Counted from the stretch's first letter, positions 51,658 through 60,951 are shown. The stretch is DNA of 64,000 nucleotides from UBA1479 sp038109305 (GCA_038109305.1 JAYNIR010000014.1:17519-81518); one strand, 5' to 3'. The notes: generated from the sequence alone by a model not told the origin. Numbers and translations are program-made.

Positions 51658-51859
51658 GGGCGTGATCTTTCAGGTCTTGAATGGTTCATGAGCGTGTGCG
51701 GGCCAGTGTCCCGCCTGGGACCGGCAAAAACAAGAGGGCTTGCCCATCCGGCCCGCCGCTGGGGCTTGTGACGCCCGGCCCCTCGTGTCAAATTGCCGGT
51801 CTGTTCAAATCAATAAATGCGGCCTGAAACGCCCCGACGAGACAAAGGAGTTCTCCCGA

Positions 51860-53515
51860 ATGAACCGCGCCGCCGACGCGCTTGCCGATACGCTTGTTCT
51901 GCACGGGGTCGACCGGGCCTTCTGCGTGCCGGGTGAAAGCTACCTGGCGCTCCTGGACGCGCTGCACGACCGGGACGAGGTCCAGGTCGTCGCCTGCCGC
52001 CACGAAGGCGGCGCGGGCTTGATGGCCGTCGCCGATGCGAAAATTACCGGCCGCCCCGGCATTGCTATGGTTAGCCGCGGGCCCGGTGCCTGCAACGCGG
52101 CGATCGCCGTCCACACGGCGGAACAGGATGCGGTGCCGCTGGTTCTGATCGTCGGCCAGGTGCCCCGCGCGGACCTTGGCCGGGGCGCGTTTCAAGAAGT
52201 CGATTACAAAGTTACCTTCGGCGACATGGCCAAGTTGATTGAGGAAGTGCACGACCCCAAGCGATTGACCGAGGTCGTCTCCGAAGCCTTCCGCGTCGCC
52301 CAGGAAGGCACGCCGGGGCCCGTCGTCATCGTGCTGCCGGAAGACATGCTGTTCGACAAGGTAGACGGCGCGGGCGCGAAGCCTAAGCCGCTGGAAAAGC
52401 CCAAGGCCACCGACAGCCAGGTGAAGGACGTCGCCACGGCGATTTCCAAAGCCGAACGGCCGCTGCTAATCGCCGGCACGGCGCTGCGCCATCCGGAGGG
52501 GCGGGCGGCGCTGCTTGCTGCCGCCGAAGCCTGGAACCTGCCCGTCGCGACCAGCTTCAAGGGCCAGGACATGTTCCCCAACGACCACGACAATTTCGCG
52601 GCGCACTTGGGATATGGCGTGCCGGCGATGATCCGCGAGACGCTGGAACAGGCGGACCTGATCGTCGCCGTCGGCACGCGGCTGGGCGATGTGACGACGC
52701 AGGGCTACCTTCTGCCGCTGGCGCCGCAACCGCGGCAGCCCTTAATCCACGTCTATCCTGACGATCAGCGCCTGGATAACGTGTTCGACACCGCCCTGCC
52801 GGTGTGCGCCGAGCCCGAGGATTTTCTCGTCCGCCTGACTGCGTCCAACCCGCCGCCCCCACCAAAGGGGCGCGGCGAATGGCTGAAAACCTGCCGCGAC
52901 GTGCAGCGGAACCTTTCCGAATGGAAAGCCTGGACCGCGCCCGACGGCGTTGATTTCGGCCACGTCATCGCGGCGTTTAGCCAGCGGCTTAAGAAAGACG
53001 CCGTCATCACCATGGATTCCGGCAACTTCAATTCCTGGGTTCACCGCTATTTCTCGTTCAAGCCGACGCAGATGCTGCTGGCGTCCATCGCTGGCGCCAT
53101 GGGTTTGGGTGTGCCGGCGGCGGTGGCGGCGGCGCTACGCTATCCCGACCGGCAGGTCGTCACCGTCTGCGGCGACGGCGGCATGCTGATGACCGGCAAC
53201 GAACTGGCGACCGCCGTGCAGTGCGGCGCCCGTGTCCGCATCTTCGTCGCCAACAACAAAAGCTACGCGACCATCCGCCTGCATCAGGAAAAGGCGTTTC
53301 CTGGCCGCGTGCAGTCGACGGAATTGCAAAATCCGGACTTCGCCAAATGGGGCGAAAGCTTCGGCGCTCTGGGGCTCCGAATCGATGCGCCGGAAGACGC
53401 GCTGCCGGCGCTGGACAAAGCGCTCGCCCACGATGGCCCGGTGGTGATCGATGTGACCACGTCGCTCGAACACATCAGCGCCTTCACCAACATGTCCAAC
53501 CTAAAAGCCAAATAA
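51860..53515 (+). CDS. ThDP-dependent enzyme, acetolactate synthase-like large subunit
   Basis: 551 residues from the ATG at 51860 with AAAGGAG upstream. The catalytic Glu is in VVACRHEGGAGLMAVADAKI, and the GDG-x-N motif is TVCGDGGMLMTGNELATAVQ followed by RIFVANNKSYATIRLHQEKA. The middle-domain strand is ERPLLIAGTALRHPEGRAAL. No small regulatory subunit is nearby. It is the first of a same-strand row with the FadJ-like and thiolase genes, so it may act on an acyl-CoA (2-hydroxyacyl-CoA lyase-like), but the substrate is not shown by sequence. Confidence 0.88.
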   Translation: MNRAADALADTLVLHGVDRAFCVPGESYLALLDALHDRDEVQVVACRHEGGAGLMAVADAKITGRPGIAMVSRGPGACNAAIAVHTAEQDAVPLVLIVGQVPRADLGRGAFQEVDYKVTFGDMAKLIEEVHDPKRLTEVVSEAFRVAQEGTPGPVVIVLPEDMLFDKVDGAGAKPKPLEKPKATDSQVKDVATAISKAERPLLIAGTALRHPEGRAALLAAAEAWNLPVATSFKGQDMFPNDHDNFAAHLGYGVPAMIRETLEQADLIVAVGTRLGDVTTQGYLLPLAPQPRQPLIHVYPDDQRLDNVFDTALPVCAEPEDFLVRLTASNPPPPPKGRGEWLKTCRDVQRNLSEWKAWTAPDGVDFGHVIAAFSQRLKKDAVITMDSGNFNSWVHRYFSFKPTQMLLASIAGAMGLGVPAAVAAALRYPDRQVVTVCGDGGMLMTGNELATAVQCGARVRIFVANNKSYATIRLHQEKAFPGRVQSTELQNPDFAKWGESFGALGLRIDAPEDALPALDKALAHDGPVVIDVTTSLEHISAFTNMSNLKAK

Positions 53516-53564
53516 GCTCAATTGTCAGCCCTTGGGGGCGCAGCCGAAGCCGAAGGACCCGACC

Positions 53565-55649
53565 ATGTCTAACCCCGTCACGATGGAAACCAAGGGCAAC
53601 GTCGCCGTCATCACGATGGACAGCCCGCCGGTCAACGCGCTGGGTCATGCCGTGCGCACGGGCATCGCCGATTGCCTCGCCCAGGCCAAGGGCGACGATG
53701 CGGTCAAAGCGGTCGTCATCCGGGGTGGCGGGCGGTGTTTTTCCGGCGGCGCCGACATAAAGGAATTCGGCCAACCGCCGGCGGAACCGACGCTCCGCCA
53801 GGTCTGCGAAATGGTTGAGGACTCTCCCAAGCCCGTGGTAGCCGCCATTCATTCGACCGGGTTCGGCGGCGGGCTTGAACTGCCGCTTTCATGCCATTAC
53901 CGGGTCGGTGACAAGACCGCGACGGTGGGCTTGCCGGAAGTCAAACTCGGCATCGTGCCGGGATCGGGCGGGACGCAGCGTCTGCCCCGGATCATCGGTG
54001 CCAAGCGGGCTTTGAAGGTCATTGTTTCCGGCGATCCGTTCAAGGCCACGGATGCGAAGGACCTGGGCATTCTGGATTACATCATCGACTGCGACCTGAC
54101 TGCGGGCGCGGTGGCGTTCGCGGAAAAGCTGATTGCCGAAAGCGCGCCCTTGAAGAAAGTCCGCGACCTACCGGTCGCCGATGCCGACCCGTCGGTGTTC
54201 GAGGAAGCGCGCGCGACCTGGGGCAAGCGCTCGCGCGGACTGCTGGCGCCGCTCGGCTGCATTGACTGTGTCGAGATCGCAACCAAGGAAGACTTCGACA
54301 CCGGCATGAAACGCGAACGGGAAATTTTCGTGAAGTGCCGGGACTCGGATCAGTCCAAGGCGCAACGACACCTGTTTTTCGCCGAACGCGAGGCCGCCAA
54401 GGTCAAGGACGTACCGCGCGACACCGCCGAACGCCCGATCAACAACGCCGCCGTGGTCGGCTGCGGCACCATGGGCGGCGGCATCGCCATGTGTTTCGCC
54501 AACGTCGGTATTCCTGTGACGGTTTTGGAAACGTCGGAAGACGCGCTCAAGGCCGGGATGGCGAAGGTTGAAGGCAACTATGCGGCCACGGTCTCCAAGG
54601 GACGGCTGTCACAGGACGACATGGACAATCGCATGAGCCTGATCAGCGGTACGACGCGTTATGACGCCATCGGCAAGGCCGACATCGTCATCGAAGCCGT
54701 GTTCGAGGAAATGGACCTGAAGAAAAAGATTTTCGGCGAGCTGGACCGGGTGATGAAGCCGGGCGCGATTTTAGCGTCCAACACGTCGACGCTCGACATC
54801 GACGAAATCGCCAATTCGACCAAGCGTCCCGAAGACGTGATCGGTACACACTTTTTCAGTCCCGCCAACGTCATGAAGCTGTTAGAAAACGTGCGCGGCA
54901 AAAAAAGCGCCAAGGATGTGATTGCCACGGTCATGGCGCTCGGCAAGCGGATCAAAAAAATCCCGGTGCTGGTCGGCAACTGCGACGGCTTCGTCGGCAA
55001 CCGCATGTATCACAAGTACACAAAGCAATCCTATTTCCTGATCGAGGAAGGCGCCCTGCCGCAGCAGATCGATAAGGTATTCACCGATTTCGGCTTCGCC
55101 ATGGGGCCTTTGGCCGTGGGCGATCTGGCCGGGCTCGACGTCAGCTACTTGGTGCGCCAGCGACAGGTGCTGACAAAGCCCAAGGGTGAACGCTGGCCCC
55201 TGGTCGCCGACCGGGTGTGCGAAGCAGGCCGCCACGGGCAAAAAACGAATGCCGGCTGGTACAAATACGAAGCCGGTTCGCGCAAACCGATCAACGATCC
55301 CGAGGTCGAAAAGATCATCGTCGAAACGTCGGAGGAATTGGGGTTTGAACGGAGTGACATCAGCGACCAGGAAATTCACGAACGGTGCTTTTACGCGCTG
55401 ATCAACGAGGGCGCCAAAATCCTCGACGAAGGCATGGCGCAACGGTCATCCGATATCGACACCATCTGGACCAACGGCTACGGCTTCCCCGTCGCCCGGG
55501 GCGGACCGATGTTCTACGCCGACCTGGTCGGCCCGGCGCACGTATGCGAACGGCTGGCGCACTGGGCCAAGGTTGCATCGCCGCTGCTGACGCCGGCGCC
55601 ATTGCTTGAGAAACTCGCCCGCGAGGGCGGAAAATTCGGCGATCTATAA
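53565..55649 (+). CDS. 3-hydroxyacyl-CoA dehydrogenase/enoyl-CoA hydratase, FadJ-like
   Basis: 694 residues from the ATG at 53565. Crotonase half (~1-280): GGGRCFSGGADIKEFGQP and STGFGGGLELPLSCHYRVGD with the oxyanion hole, plus VGLPEVKLGIVPGSGGTQRL with the second acidic position. Dehydrogenase half: AAVVGCGTMGGGIAMCFANV for NAD, THFFSPANVMKLLENV with catalytic His, and NCDGFVGNRMYHKYTKQSYF. It carries out hydration and NAD-dependent oxidation of enoyl-CoA in one polypeptide. The thiolase follows after 12 bases. Confidence 0.94.
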   Translation: MSNPVTMETKGNVAVITMDSPPVNALGHAVRTGIADCLAQAKGDDAVKAVVIRGGGRCFSGGADIKEFGQPPAEPTLRQVCEMVEDSPKPVVAAIHSTGFGGGLELPLSCHYRVGDKTATVGLPEVKLGIVPGSGGTQRLPRIIGAKRALKVIVSGDPFKATDAKDLGILDYIIDCDLTAGAVAFAEKLIAESAPLKKVRDLPVADADPSVFEEARATWGKRSRGLLAPLGCIDCVEIATKEDFDTGMKREREIFVKCRDSDQSKAQRHLFFAEREAAKVKDVPRDTAERPINNAAVVGCGTMGGGIAMCFANVGIPVTVLETSEDALKAGMAKVEGNYAATVSKGRLSQDDMDNRMSLISGTTRYDAIGKADIVIEAVFEEMDLKKKIFGELDRVMKPGAILASNTSTLDIDEIANSTKRPEDVIGTHFFSPANVMKLLENVRGKKSAKDVIATVMALGKRIKKIPVLVGNCDGFVGNRMYHKYTKQSYFLIEEGALPQQIDKVFTDFGFAMGPLAVGDLAGLDVSYLVRQRQVLTKPKGERWPLVADRVCEAGRHGQKTNAGWYKYEAGSRKPINDPEVEKIIVETSEELGFERSDISDQEIHERCFYALINEGAKILDEGMAQRSSDIDTIWTNGYGFPVARGGPMFYADLVGPAHVCERLAHWAKVASPLLTPAPLLEKLAREGGKFGDL

Positions 55650-55661
55650 GGAGTCTTGATT

Positions 55662-56843
55662 ATGGACCGCGCTGTCATCGTTTCCACCGCCCGCACCCCC
55701 ATCGGAAAGGCGTTTCGGGGCGCCTTCAACAACACCCACGGCGCGACGCTGGCGGGTCACGTCATCAAGTACGCGGTCGAACGCGCAGGCGTCGACCCGG
55801 CGGAGGTCGAGGACGTGGTCATGGGGTGCGGCATGCCCGAAGGCGCCACCGGCAAGAACATCGCGCGGCTGGCGCTGGTCCGCGCAGGCCTACCCGTCAC
55901 GGCCAGCGGCACGACCATCAACCGCCTTTGTTCTTCGGGGATGCAGGCCATCGCCGTTGCTGCCAACCGGGTGGTGCTGGACGGCGTGCCCGTCGCCGTT
56001 GCGGGCGGGCTTGAAAGTATCTCACTGGTCCGCAACCGCGCCATGGAAGGCGAGATGAAGGAGCCGTGGTTGGAAGAACACAAACCGGAAATGTGGATCG
56101 CCATGATCGACACCGCCGACATCGTTGCAGAACGGTATTGCATATCACGCGAAGCCCAGGACGAATTCTCCATGGAAAGCCAGTTGCGCACGGCGGCGGC
56201 GCAGCAGGCAGGCCGCTTTGATGACGAAATCGTGCCGCTGACGTCCAAGATGTTGGTGAAGGACCGCGAAACCGGCGAAGTGTCGGAAAAGGAAGTGACG
56301 CTTGCGAAGGACGAAGGCAACCGGCCGGACACCAACGCCGAAGGCCTGGCGAAGCTTGAACCGGTCATGGGCCCCGGCAAGTTCATCACGGCGGGCAACG
56401 CTTCGCAATTATCTGATGGCGCGTCGGCCTGCGTGGTGATGTCGGAAAAAGAAGTTGAAAAGCGCGGCATCGAACCGCTCGGCATCTTCAAAGGCTTGGC
56501 GACGGCGGGGTGCGAGCCCGACGAAATGGGCATCGGCCCGGTGTTCGCCGTGCCCCGCCTACTCGAACGCCAGGGACTTAAGATGGACGATATCGACCTT
56601 TGGGAACTGAACGAGGCGTTCGCCTCTCAGGTGCTTTACTGCCGCGATAAATTGGGCATCCCACAGGAGAAACTGAACGTCGACGGCGGCTCCATCGCTG
56701 TCGGCCACCCGTTTGGCATGACCGGCGCGCGCCTGACCGGTCACGCGCTGATCGAAGGCAAGCGTCGGGGCGCCAAAAACGTCGTCGTCACCATGTGTAT
56801 CGGCGGCGGCATGGGCGCGGCGGGCCTGTTCGAGGTCTGCTGA
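55662..56843 (+). CDS. Acetyl-CoA C-acyltransferase (thiolase)
   Basis: 393 residues from the ATG at 55662 (MDRAVIVSTARTPIGKAFRG), with AAGGAG upstream. The nucleophilic Cys is in TINRLCSSGMQAIAVAAN. His lies in SIAVGHPFGMTGARLTGH. The second Cys is in VVVTMCIGGGMGAAGLFEVC, and LWELNEAFASQVLYCRDKLG is the NEAFA motif. It cleaves 3-ketoacyl-CoA to acetyl-CoA, completing the cycle with the FadJ-like protein in the same operon. Degradative type is favoured by context. Confidence 0.95.
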   Translation: MDRAVIVSTARTPIGKAFRGAFNNTHGATLAGHVIKYAVERAGVDPAEVEDVVMGCGMPEGATGKNIARLALVRAGLPVTASGTTINRLCSSGMQAIAVAANRVVLDGVPVAVAGGLESISLVRNRAMEGEMKEPWLEEHKPEMWIAMIDTADIVAERYCISREAQDEFSMESQLRTAAAQQAGRFDDEIVPLTSKMLVKDRETGEVSEKEVTLAKDEGNRPDTNAEGLAKLEPVMGPGKFITAGNASQLSDGASACVVMSEKEVEKRGIEPLGIFKGLATAGCEPDEMGIGPVFAVPRLLERQGLKMDDIDLWELNEAFASQVLYCRDKLGIPQEKLNVDGGSIAVGHPFGMTGARLTGHALIEGKRRGAKNVVVTMCIGGGMGAAGLFEVC

Positions 56844-56882
56844 TCCCAGCGTCGGCAATACGGCCGGGGCGCACGGCGGAGG

Positions 56883-57719
56883 TTATTCCCCGACCTTGAC
56901 GACCGTCACGTAAAAATCATGCAGCATGGCGGCGGCTTCGTTGACCGCCTTGTTCAACGTCGTGCCGACGCTCGCGACGATTTCCGGGTCGTTCGGTCTG
57001 TCGGGGTTGAAGCGGCGGTCGATCTCAAGCGATTTCATCACCGGTGGAACGCCGGCGTATGTGAACGCCCCCGTGTCCCACACCGCGTCATAGGCGCTTT
57101 TCGGTTCCAACGGCGCGGCCTTGATGAATTTTTCGAATACGCCGCCGCCGGAATAGGACAGCGTCATGCCGCCGACCCACAGTTCAAAATCCGTATGATG
57201 CTTTTCACCGAAGATCGTGTGGCCGTATTGCGCCAGATCGCCGATGTAATGGATGGCGGCACCCAGGAAATAGGCGGCATGGCGGTATTTGCCGTCGCGG
57301 AAAGCGTCGGCGGCAAGGGCGACTTCGTCCTGCGCGCGCTGCGCGGGATGGTCGCTCGGCTTGACCTTTGGGTTCTTGCCGTCAAAGCGGATGTCGTGGC
57401 GGCCTTTGCCGTTATCGTCGTATCCCTGGTTGGGCACGCCGCAATCCAGCGGGATTTTGTTGTAATCGGGGGCTTCGGTGCCGATCAATAGCAGCCGTTT
57501 GTGAGGCTCGAGCCAGGCCCGTTCGTTCGCCGGCAACAGGTTCAGCGCGTGCTCGGCGATCCAGTCGTGGGTCGAATAGGGCGGGTTGGCGCAGTCTTCG
57601 GCCGTATTGGTGACCTTGTTGTTGGGCGGCCCATTTTCCCACGCAGCCGCCGGTTGGGATAGGGCCGTCACGGCGAACGCAAACAGAAGAGCAGAGGCCC
57701 AAGCAGGAAGGTTATGCAT
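56883..57719 (-). CDS. Secreted zinc-dependent phospholipase C-like hydrolase
   Basis: 278 residues. The signal peptide ASALLFAFAVTALSQPAAA leaves a mature protein beginning with Trp (WENGPPNNKV). In Bacillus-type phospholipase C and P1 nuclease the N-terminal Trp is itself a zinc ligand. The other ligands can be followed in order: His in YSTHDWIAEHAL, Asp in LIGTEAPDYN, His in GRHDIRFDG, His and Asp in AAIHYIGDLAQYGH, and His/Glu in EKHHTDFELW. Probably a periplasmic or secreted phospholipase or nuclease with three Zn ions. The C-terminal part continues with helices and no extra domain. Confidence 0.87.
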   Translation of the reverse strand: MHNLPAWASALLFAFAVTALSQPAAAWENGPPNNKVTNTAEDCANPPYSTHDWIAEHALNLLPANERAWLEPHKRLLLIGTEAPDYNKIPLDCGVPNQGYDDNGKGRHDIRFDGKNPKVKPSDHPAQRAQDEVALAADAFRDGKYRHAAYFLGAAIHYIGDLAQYGHTIFGEKHHTDFELWVGGMTLSYSGGGVFEKFIKAAPLEPKSAYDAVWDTGAFTYAGVPPVMKSLEIDRRFNPDRPNDPEIVASVGTTLNKAVNEAAAMLHDFYVTVVKVGE

Positions 57720-57729
57720 CGTTTTTTGC

Positions 57730-58539
57730 CTATATGGTTAGTTTGCTGACGGATGCACCGCCGTCGCCTGCCAGCACAAGATGGTCCGGTTCCACCAGGG
57801 TCCATTGCGACGTGTCGTCATCCACAGGTTCGGACAGCACGATCGCCGCCGCGCCGGTCTTGATGTTTTCGTGCTTCAGCGCGTCATGCGGGTGCGTGCC
57901 GACGCCGCGATAGAGCGTCGGCGGCCGCCCATGCGTCGCGTGGCGCATGGCCCAGATTGTTTCCCCTTCGGTGATGGCGACGGTCATGGTGAAGGGGATT
58001 TCGATACTGGCCTCCGCCTGCGTCCGTTCAACGAAGCGGATGCTTTTGGCGATGGCTTTTTCGGGATTTTCCTCGAACCCGTGGGTCAGCAGCAGGAAAA
58101 AGAAAACGTCACTGTCCGTGATGCCCTCGACCAGGTGATAGAGCTCCGGCGCAATGCCGAAGGAAAGCGTGCGGCGGATTTTCTCAAAGCCGCCGATCTC
58201 GCCGTTGTGCATGAATAGAAACTTGCCGTTGCGGAACGGATGGCAGTTGGTCCGGTTGACGGCTGATCCCGTGGTTGCCCGCACGTGGCCGAAAAACAGC
58301 CTCGATTTGATCTGTTCGGCGATGTTCCTAAGGTTCGCATCGTTCCACGCCGGCGACACATCCTTGAAGATGCCGGGATGCGGCTGATCGGCGTACCAGC
58401 CGACGCCAAGCCCGTCGGCATTGACGACGGAAATGCTCTCGTGGGCTTCCAGGCTCTGGCGGGTGAGTGAATTTTCCGAGCGCAGCAGCAGCGTATCCAG
58501 ATGAATGGCCGGGCCTGCGTAGGCGATCCAGCGGCACAT
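57730..58539 (-). CDS. Class II glutamine amidotransferase
   Basis: 269 residues. It starts MCRWIAYAGPAIHLDTLLLR; the Cys at position 2 is the N-terminal nucleophile once Met is removed. Class II motifs are NADGLGVGWYADQPHPGIFK, LFFGHVRATTGSAVNRTNCH (RATTG binding the amide side chain) and FLFMHNGEIGGFEKIRRTLS (NGEI, oxyanion Asn and Gly). It resembles YafJ and ergothioneine-type EgtC proteins, which hydrolyse a gamma-glutamyl bond. No ergothioneine genes are near, so the substrate is open. Confidence 0.9.
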   Translation of the reverse strand: MCRWIAYAGPAIHLDTLLLRSENSLTRQSLEAHESISVVNADGLGVGWYADQPHPGIFKDVSPAWNDANLRNIAEQIKSRLFFGHVRATTGSAVNRTNCHPFRNGKFLFMHNGEIGGFEKIRRTLSFGIAPELYHLVEGITDSDVFFFLLLTHGFEENPEKAIAKSIRFVERTQAEASIEIPFTMTVAITEGETIWAMRHATHGRPPTLYRGVGTHPHDALKHENIKTGAAAIVLSEPVDDDTSQWTLVEPDHLVLAGDGGASVSKLTI

Positions 58540-58563
58540 GGCGAATGTTTCTCCTATCCGCGC

Positions 58564-59355
58564 CTAACTATACTGATTACCGGCGGCGACCCCGCCGCCG
58601 TCGACGGTAAAGACCTGGCCGGAAATAAAACTGCCCTCGTCGGATGCCAGCAACACCGCCGTACCGGCAATGTCCTCGGGCTCGCCCAGCCGGCGCAGCG
58701 GATAGGCGGCTTCGGCCTTGGCGCGGGCTTCCGGGTTTTCCCAAAGGGCGCGGGCGAAATCCGTTTTGACCAGTCCCGGCGCGATGGCATTGGCGCGGAT
58801 GTTTTGGGGGCCCCATTCGATGGCGAGGTTGCGGGCAAGCTGCATGTCGGCGGCCTTGGAAACGGCATAGGCGCCCAGGTTCTTTGATCCCTTGAAACCG
58901 CCGACCGATGAAATCAGGATCACCGATCCGCCGCCACGCTCGGTCATCCCAGGGGCCGTCAGATTACAGAGCTTCAGCACATTGGTGATGTTGACCTGCA
59001 TGACCTTTTCCCAGGCGCCATCGTCGATTTCGGCCATCGGGCCGTAATGCGGGTTGACGGCGGCGTTGCAGACCAGGATGTCGATCCCGCCCCAGGCGGC
59101 GACGGTCTTGGCGACCAGGTCTTTTAACTGCACCACGTCCGACACGTTGCAGGGCAGGGCCTTGGCCTCGCCGGCGCTATCCTTGTGTTTGGCGTTCAGT
59201 TCTTGGGCGACGGCGTCGCAGGCGTCGGCCTTACGCGACGATATCACGACTTTTGCGCCCTGGCGCAGGTAGGCGTCGGCAATCGCCTTGCCGATGCCGC
59301 GGGTCGACCCGGTCACCAGCGCGACCTTGCCGGTCAAATCGAACATCGGTTTCAT
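58564..59355 (-). CDS. SDR-family oxidoreductase
   Basis: 263 residues from the ATG at 59355 (MKPMFDLTGKVALVTGSTRG). The cofactor loop is TGSTRGIGKAIADAYLRQGA, and VVISSRKADACD has an Arg after beta2, favouring NADP. NAAVNPHYGPMAEID replaces the usual NNAG-type start with CNAAVN. The catalytic residues are Ser in ILISSVGGFKGSKNLGAYAV, with Tyr-x-x-x-Lys as YAVSK. The end is FISGQVFTVDGGGVAAGNQ. Similar proteins accompany acyl-CoA pathways, for example as dehydrogenase/reductase 4-like carbonyl reductases. Confidence 0.92.
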   Translation of the reverse strand: MKPMFDLTGKVALVTGSTRGIGKAIADAYLRQGAKVVISSRKADACDAVAQELNAKHKDSAGEAKALPCNVSDVVQLKDLVAKTVAAWGGIDILVCNAAVNPHYGPMAEIDDGAWEKVMQVNITNVLKLCNLTAPGMTERGGGSVILISSVGGFKGSKNLGAYAVSKAADMQLARNLAIEWGPQNIRANAIAPGLVKTDFARALWENPEARAKAEAAYPLRRLGEPEDIAGTAVLLASDEGSFISGQVFTVDGGGVAAGNQYS

Positions 59356-59552
59356 CAAGAAAATCTCCGGCCCCGGATACCCGCCCCAGGCGCGCGTATC
59401 TCCTATGGATCGCACTTTGCCGCAAGGCGCCCTCCCGAGGCTAGGTTTTTTTCTTGGTAAACAAAGGCTTGACCAGAAGAAGCCAATGGATTTCACTATG
59501 GTCACGAGCGGTGGGCCGTAGGTTAAAACTCTATACAACCGCGAAAATGCGG

Positions 59553-59854
59553 GTGACCCAGTGTAAGTATCCGAGGCAGGGTCAACATGAACGCCATCAA
59601 TTTCGTGGTTTTTCCGCGTTGCTCGTCGATCACTAAGATGCGCACTGCTGGATGGTCATTAACGTCTTCGCGGCCCTTGGCGTCGGCGAAGTCATGACCG
59701 CCAACACCAACGAGGAAGCCCTGAACACGCTTAAACGCATGGCCAAGCGCGAGATTGCCGAGCGCCTGGAAATGATCGATCTGGTGATTTGCGAACATAA
59801 AGGGATGCGCGGCCTATCAGTGCCTCACCTGTGTAGTGGGCAAACTTTCCTTTG
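59553..59854 (+). pseudogene. Remnant of receiver-domain response regulator
   Basis: Plus-strand reading SALLVDH, TAA (59634-59636), DAHCWMVINVFAALGVGEVM, TANTNEEALNTLKRM and IDLVICEHKGMRG aligns with beta1-alpha1-beta2-alpha2-beta3 of a CheY-like receiver. The ATG at 59587 (MNAINF) is in another frame, so an indel lies near 59600. After GMRG at about 59815 the sequence is unrelated. The acceptor Asp position in beta3 is Glu here (VICEHKGM). A decayed response regulator, probably truncated by the IS insertion that follows. The spacer 59356-59552 shows no gene. Confidence 0.55.
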
Positions 59855-59890
59855 ATGATCATGTCTGCAGCGGAGACAGTGGTGGTGAAA

Positions 59891-60154
59891 CTACAACACG
59901 GTCAGGCCGCACAGTGCGCTTGGATACAGACCGCCGGCACCAGAGCGCATCCTCCCTATGGAGGACAACCGACGGATGGTGCCGAAAGTCGATTCAATGG
60001 GGTTGCTGGTTCGAATGCTCTGCCAGTGCTGTGCCGGAAAGTCGTAGAACGCCAACATTTCGTCTCGGTCCTTGTGCAGACAGATGGACGCCTTCGGATA
60101 TTTAGGTTCATACATTTTGACGAACAGATCAAAGGCTTTTTCAGCATCGGCTTT
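59891..60154 (-). mobile_element. IS256-family (mutator) transposase remnant
   Basis: Minus-strand reading KADAEKAFDLFVK, MYEPKYPKASICLHKDRDEM, LAFYDFPAQHWQSIRTSNPI, ESTFGTIRRLSS matches the C-terminal region of IS256-family transposases, including the highly conserved T-x-NPIES block. Both the N-terminal DDE region and the end of the protein are missing, and no terminal repeats are clear. Its start side abuts the remnant of the caspase-like gene at 60153, so the element probably inserted there and then decayed. Confidence 0.8.
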
Positions 60155-60945
60155 TGTCTATGGCGACGCCGACATCTGGGGCGACGGCGACGGTGACGGT
60201 CAGGTGACCTTGAACGAACCGAAGGATTTTCTTGAAAAGGAAATGACCTTGGCCGCCCGGCGCGATCATGGCCGGACGCAGAAGGTCTATGTTTCCGGCG
60301 TGTCCGATTTCGTATTGGCGCGGTTCGACCCGCACGATCCGCCGCTGCGGCCGCTGGTCGGCGCGACGGACATTGACGATGCGGTGGCCAAGTAAGTACC
60401 GTTGCCGAAAGATAAAGCGGCCGTCGACTCCGCGCCGCCGCAACTGCCTGCCGGTGCCGGACAGCCCCAAGCTCGCGTCCCGCGACTCGGCCCCGTTGCC
60501 GGCAGGCGATGACGACGATCTTATCGCCCGCTCGACCACCAACCTTGGTGAACCGATGACGCCGGAATTGGCGCTCTGGCGCGAGGTCGAAGGCAGCCGC
60601 GACCCCGAGGCGATGAAGGTTTACCTACTGAAACAACCGAACGGCGCCTACGCGGATGTCGCCCGGGTGTGGTTTCGCAACCTGCTTGAGGATCTGAGCG
60701 CCCGGCGCGCCCAGGAAGAAGACAACCTGCGCGACACCCCCCGTCTGCGGCGGTTGGAAATCCAGAACGCGCGGCTTAAGTAACGGCTGCGCCAGGAACG
60801 GCGGGAAAACCGAGCCTATTGGCGTCCGGCCCCGCCGCCGCCGCGCTGGAGCACGCGCCGTGACGACCGTTGGGAAGCCGCGCCGCGGCCGCGGTGCTTC
60901 GCACCCGACCGCAGCTTCGCGGCGAACGGCCCGTTCCGCTGGTAA
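60153..60945 (+). pseudogene. Caspase-like (peptidase C14) protein remnant, frameshifted
   Basis: The frame begins abruptly at the IS remnant: FVYGDADIWGDGDGDGQVTL contains an EF-hand-like loop (D-G-D-G-D-G-Q-V-T-L-N-E) seen in the small lobe of caspase-like proteins. VSGVSDFVLARFDPHDPPL follows, then TAA at 60393. Beyond a frameshift near 60460 the reading is TPELALWREVEGSRDPEAMK, VYLLKQPNGAYADVARVWF, the repeat that often follows caspase domains. TAA (60781) interrupts it, and the basic tail RRENRAYWRPAPPPPRWSTR ends at 60945. The catalytic His/Cys region is lost. Assignment as caspase-like is tentative. Confidence 0.45.
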
Positions 60946-60951
60946 TCCGCG

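Noticed and set aside
53135..53473. Minus-strand ORFs across the ThDP/FadJ/thiolase block
   Set aside because: Shadow frames of strongly supported genes.
8063..60945. Reassignment of TAG/TAA/TGA as sense codons (alternative genetic code)
   Set aside because: The great majority of intact genes here end at TAA, TAG or TGA exactly at the expected family length, and reading through would run into neighbours. All three stops are affected and different residues are expected (Trp, Gln, Glu).
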